Below are positions 62,142 to 64,000 of a DNA stretch of 64,000 nt, one piece after another. This DNA comes from Bacillota bacterium (GTDB lineage: Bacteria > Bacillota > Clostridia > Lachnospirales > Lachnospiraceae). Where the stretch lies: positions 1-64,000 of the forward strand of contig JAEWYQ010000063.1 of NCBI GenBank assembly GCA_023395555.1, given 5' to 3'. The notes below the pieces were generated by a model. That model ran no database searches, was not told where the DNA came from, and saw only the letters and a program-made list of their open reading frames with translations. Numbering within the stretch: the first letter of the stretch is position 1; the number at the start of each line of letters is the position of its first letter. A program made the position numbers and the translations under genes.

Positions 62142-63616
62142 ATTCCTCCTCGCTCCCCTGGCAGACGCACCGGTATCCTTACGGTCAGAACGGTACCCTC
62201 TCCCTTTTTACTGTGGATATCCAGGCCGTAGTCACTGCCATAATTCAGCTTAATCCGTTTGCTGACATTAGCCAGTCCAAACCCGGCGCTCTGCTCGCAG
62301 CCCGGCAGTTCCACTGCCTTTCTCAGCTCCTTCAGCTTCTCTTCCTCCATCCCCACTCCGTTATCAATTACCCGGAAATAGATGTCCTCGCCCAGCCGTT
62401 CTCCGGTCACTGTTATTTTTCCTCTGGCCCTTAACATTTTAATTCCATGATACAAGGAATTCTCAACCAGGGGCTGCAGGGTCAGCTTCAATATCTGATA
62501 TTGATACAGCTCCTCCGGGACCACAATTTCATAATCCAGAATATCACAATAACGTGACTGCTGTATCTGCAGATAGCTTTTGATATGTATTTCCTCTTCC
62601 CGGATCGATATGAAGTCCCTTCCCTTGCTCACCGCGATCCGGAAAAACTCAGACAGGGATACCACAATATCAATCGCCTCTTTATTCTTGTTTCCCTCGA
62701 TCAGCCAGATAATCGTATCCAGGGTATTATACAGAAAATGAGGATTAATCTGCGCCTGTAAAAGCTTTGATTCCATATTTCTCAGATTTTCCTGTTCCTG
62801 CCTTATGCTGTTCACCTGCTGTTCCAATTTCATGGCCATGTCATTGAAGCTGTCGGATAACACGGATAGTTCATCGTGATTCTCACAGGAGGTCCGTGTC
62901 GTAAAATCGCCTTTTGCCACCAGGGCAGTCTTTTCACAAAGCATCCTTATGGGCTTCGTGATGCTGTCCGTTAATATGATATTCATGAGAAAAGAGGCGA
63001 TCATAATGGATGCCAGGGCCACGATCATGGTAAAAATCACTTTTGCCACCTGTTCATTCAGGCTCTGGCGGATCGCTTCAAAATTCTGGGTTTCGTAATA
63101 GATATAATACTGGATCTCTTCCTGAAACAGCTCCGTCAGAATATAGATGTCCGATTCCAGCATTGCGATATTTTCCTCATAATGACCGGTTTGCTCCAGA
63201 TTATCCCGTATTTCGTTGATCCTGTCCTCCAGGGTATCGAGGTTAAGCAGGATGCGCTTAATCCAGCCCAGGCTCTCCCGGCCGGTGGTTATCTCCCGCA
63301 GCTTGGAAAAATTGATTCTCGCCGCTGCAATGAGGTCATACGGATTCTTCAGATCGTTATTATTATCAATGGATTCGAAAGTTTCTGCTTCCACCACAAT
63401 CTTATACATGCTTTCGTCCATCTCTTCCTTGAAATTGAGATTATAATTATTAGCTTCCGTGATCCTGCGCACAATGGTATCATATGCCGTGCTGTAATTA
63501 TGCAGAGCCGTAATCTGGTATACGGAGAGAATAATCATCGGAATGATGATGATGGCAGCTACCAGGATAAGCTTTAACCGCAGCGGGTATTTAATTTGTT
63601 TTTCATTCGTCATCAT
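62138..63616 (-). CDS. Sensor histidine kinase, YesM/LytS type
   Basis: A 492-residue membrane kinase. TM1 is at about 14-36, a mostly helical extracellular sensor at 37-190, TM2 at 192-214, HAMP at about 215-267, then a His_kinase domain with QAQINPHFLYNTLD, in which His293 is the likely phosphoacceptor. An ATPase domain with LVENSLYHGIK and VIDNGVGMEEE completes it. It should phosphorylate the AraC-type response regulator encoded just upstream, with which it overlaps by 14 bases. Its stop overlaps the start of the sugar-binding lipoprotein. Confidence 0.92.
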   Translation of the reverse strand: MMTNEKQIKYPLRLKLILVAAIIIIPMIILSVYQITALHNYSTAYDTIVRRITEANNYNLNFKEEMDESMYKIVVEAETFESIDNNNDLKNPYDLIAAARINFSKLREITTGRESLGWIKRILLNLDTLEDRINEIRDNLEQTGHYEENIAMLESDIYILTELFQEEIQYYIYYETQNFEAIRQSLNEQVAKVIFTMIVALASIMIASFLMNIILTDSITKPIRMLCEKTALVAKGDFTTRTSCENHDELSVLSDSFNDMAMKLEQQVNSIRQEQENLRNMESKLLQAQINPHFLYNTLDTIIWLIEGNKNKEAIDIVVSLSEFFRIAVSKGRDFISIREEEIHIKSYLQIQQSRYCDILDYEIVVPEELYQYQILKLTLQPLVENSLYHGIKMLRARGKITVTGERLGEDIYFRVIDNGVGMEEEKLKELRKAVELPGCEQSAGFGLANVSKRIKLNYGSDYGLDIHSKKGEGTVLTVRIPVRLPGERGGI

Positions 63617-64000
63617 CCTTCACCATTCCCCTGCATCGGTATTCCGACGGTGTGCAATTCTGTGTCTTTTTAAAAATATAGCTGAAATAATGGGAATCCA
63701 GATAGCCAACTGAAAATCCGATCTCTGTTATCTTCTTCCCCGTGCATCTTAAATATTCCTTTGCTTTTTCCATGCGGATATCCGTAAGATACTCGATAAA
63801 GGTCATCCCGGTTTCCTGGTTGAACAGGGAGCTGAAATAGTTGGGGCTGATATTCACCTTTGACGCCACCTTATCCAGGGTAAGATCACTCATGGAGTAT
63901 TTTTGATGGATGTATTCCTTGGCTTTTTCTATGAGTCCGGCATATTTTTTCTGACTGCTCCGGTTCCGCAGATCGATTGCTTCCTTCAGGATGGTCTTAT
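63603..64000 (-). CDS. AraC-type response regulator, YesN-like (partial at window edge)
   Basis: The frame stays open to the right edge, so only the C-terminal about 130 residues are visible. They contain a linker (EKAKEYIHQKYSMSDLTL) and the AraC DNA-binding domain with both helix-turn-helices: LDKVASKVNISPNYFSSLFNQETG and ITEIGFSVGYLDSHYFSYIFKK. The ATG at 63893 is internal. The receiver domain is presumably beyond the window. It likely controls the downstream kinase, sensor and sugar-importer genes. Confidence 0.9.
   Translation of the reverse strand, partial: KTILKEAIDLRNRSSQKKYAGLIEKAKEYIHQKYSMSDLTLDKVASKVNISPNYFSSLFNQETGMTFIEYLTDIRMEKAKEYLRCTGKKITEIGFSVGYLDSHYFSYIFKKTQNCTPSEYRCRGMVKDDDE

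Noticed and set aside
1..64000. tRNA, rRNA or prophage structural genes
   Set aside because: I looked for tRNA-like ends, rRNA-like conserved blocks and phage capsid, terminase or tail proteins and saw none.

Overview
The window looks like the chromosome of an anaerobic, low-to-medium GC Clostridia, most likely a Lachnospiraceae relative. This rests on gene style only: AGGAGG-type ribosome sites with several TTG and GTG starts, a YesN-type AraC response regulator with its LytS/YesM-type kinase, larBCE, an NAD(P)-type glutamate dehydrogenase, and IS and integrative-element debris typical of that group. Almost every gene is on the minus strand. No rRNA, tRNA or CRISPR array was seen.

Region by region. 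1-3.6 kb: a decayed Fur-family gene, a secreted HExxH protein, a YfcE-type phosphoesterase and a GH105 unsaturated glucuronyl/rhamnogalacturonyl hydrolase. 3.6-27 kb: a conspicuously AT-rich surface-polysaccharide locus. In transcription order (right to left) it holds a membrane CapD/PglF-type nucleotide-sugar dehydratase, a small winged-helix regulator with a small partner, the initiating sugar transferase, an epimerase, glycosyltransferases, a Wzy-like polymerase, the CapE-CapF-CapG set for UDP-N-acetyl-L-fucosamine, a pyruvyl transferase, a Wzx-like flippase, an unknown anchored protein, a Wzz-like chain-length protein, and a MenD-like ThDP enzyme with a short-chain dehydrogenase. An IS4-type element (23215-24942) has landed in the promoter of the regulator gene, and a MITE-like inverted-repeat element sits at 6328-6447.

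27-31 kb: a zinc-ribbon protein and the larB-larC-larE genes for the nickel-pincer cofactor, with no larA in the window. 30.8-32.1 kb: a mobile-element scar, in which a DUF1016/YhcG nuclease gene lies between a broken SHOCT-like small gene and what looks like a 3' remnant of the 23S rRNA methyltransferase gene rlmD. 32.2-41.6 kb: a helix-turn-helix protein of unknown function and a complete four-gene Wadjet plasmid-defence operon (jetD-jetA-jetB-jetC) with its own promoter and terminator.

41.6-56 kb: a methyltransferase, a choloylglycine-hydrolase-family enzyme preceded by 70-bp repeats carrying 13-bp palindromes, an extracellular ComEC-like metallo-beta-lactamase, an Fe/Mn superoxide dismutase with a perfect palindrome upstream, a deletion scar joining two gene stumps, a lipoprotein, a heterodimeric ABC exporter, and a gdhA operon whose second gene joins a PEP/pyruvate-binding domain to a nucleotidyltransferase domain. 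56-64 kb: a YtfQ-YtfR-YtfT-YjfF-type sugar importer downstream of a second sugar-binding lipoprotein, a sensor kinase and an AraC-type response regulator that runs off the right edge; together these look like a sugar-sensing and uptake unit.

All assignments come from reading the translated sequence and recalled family motifs. No database search was run.
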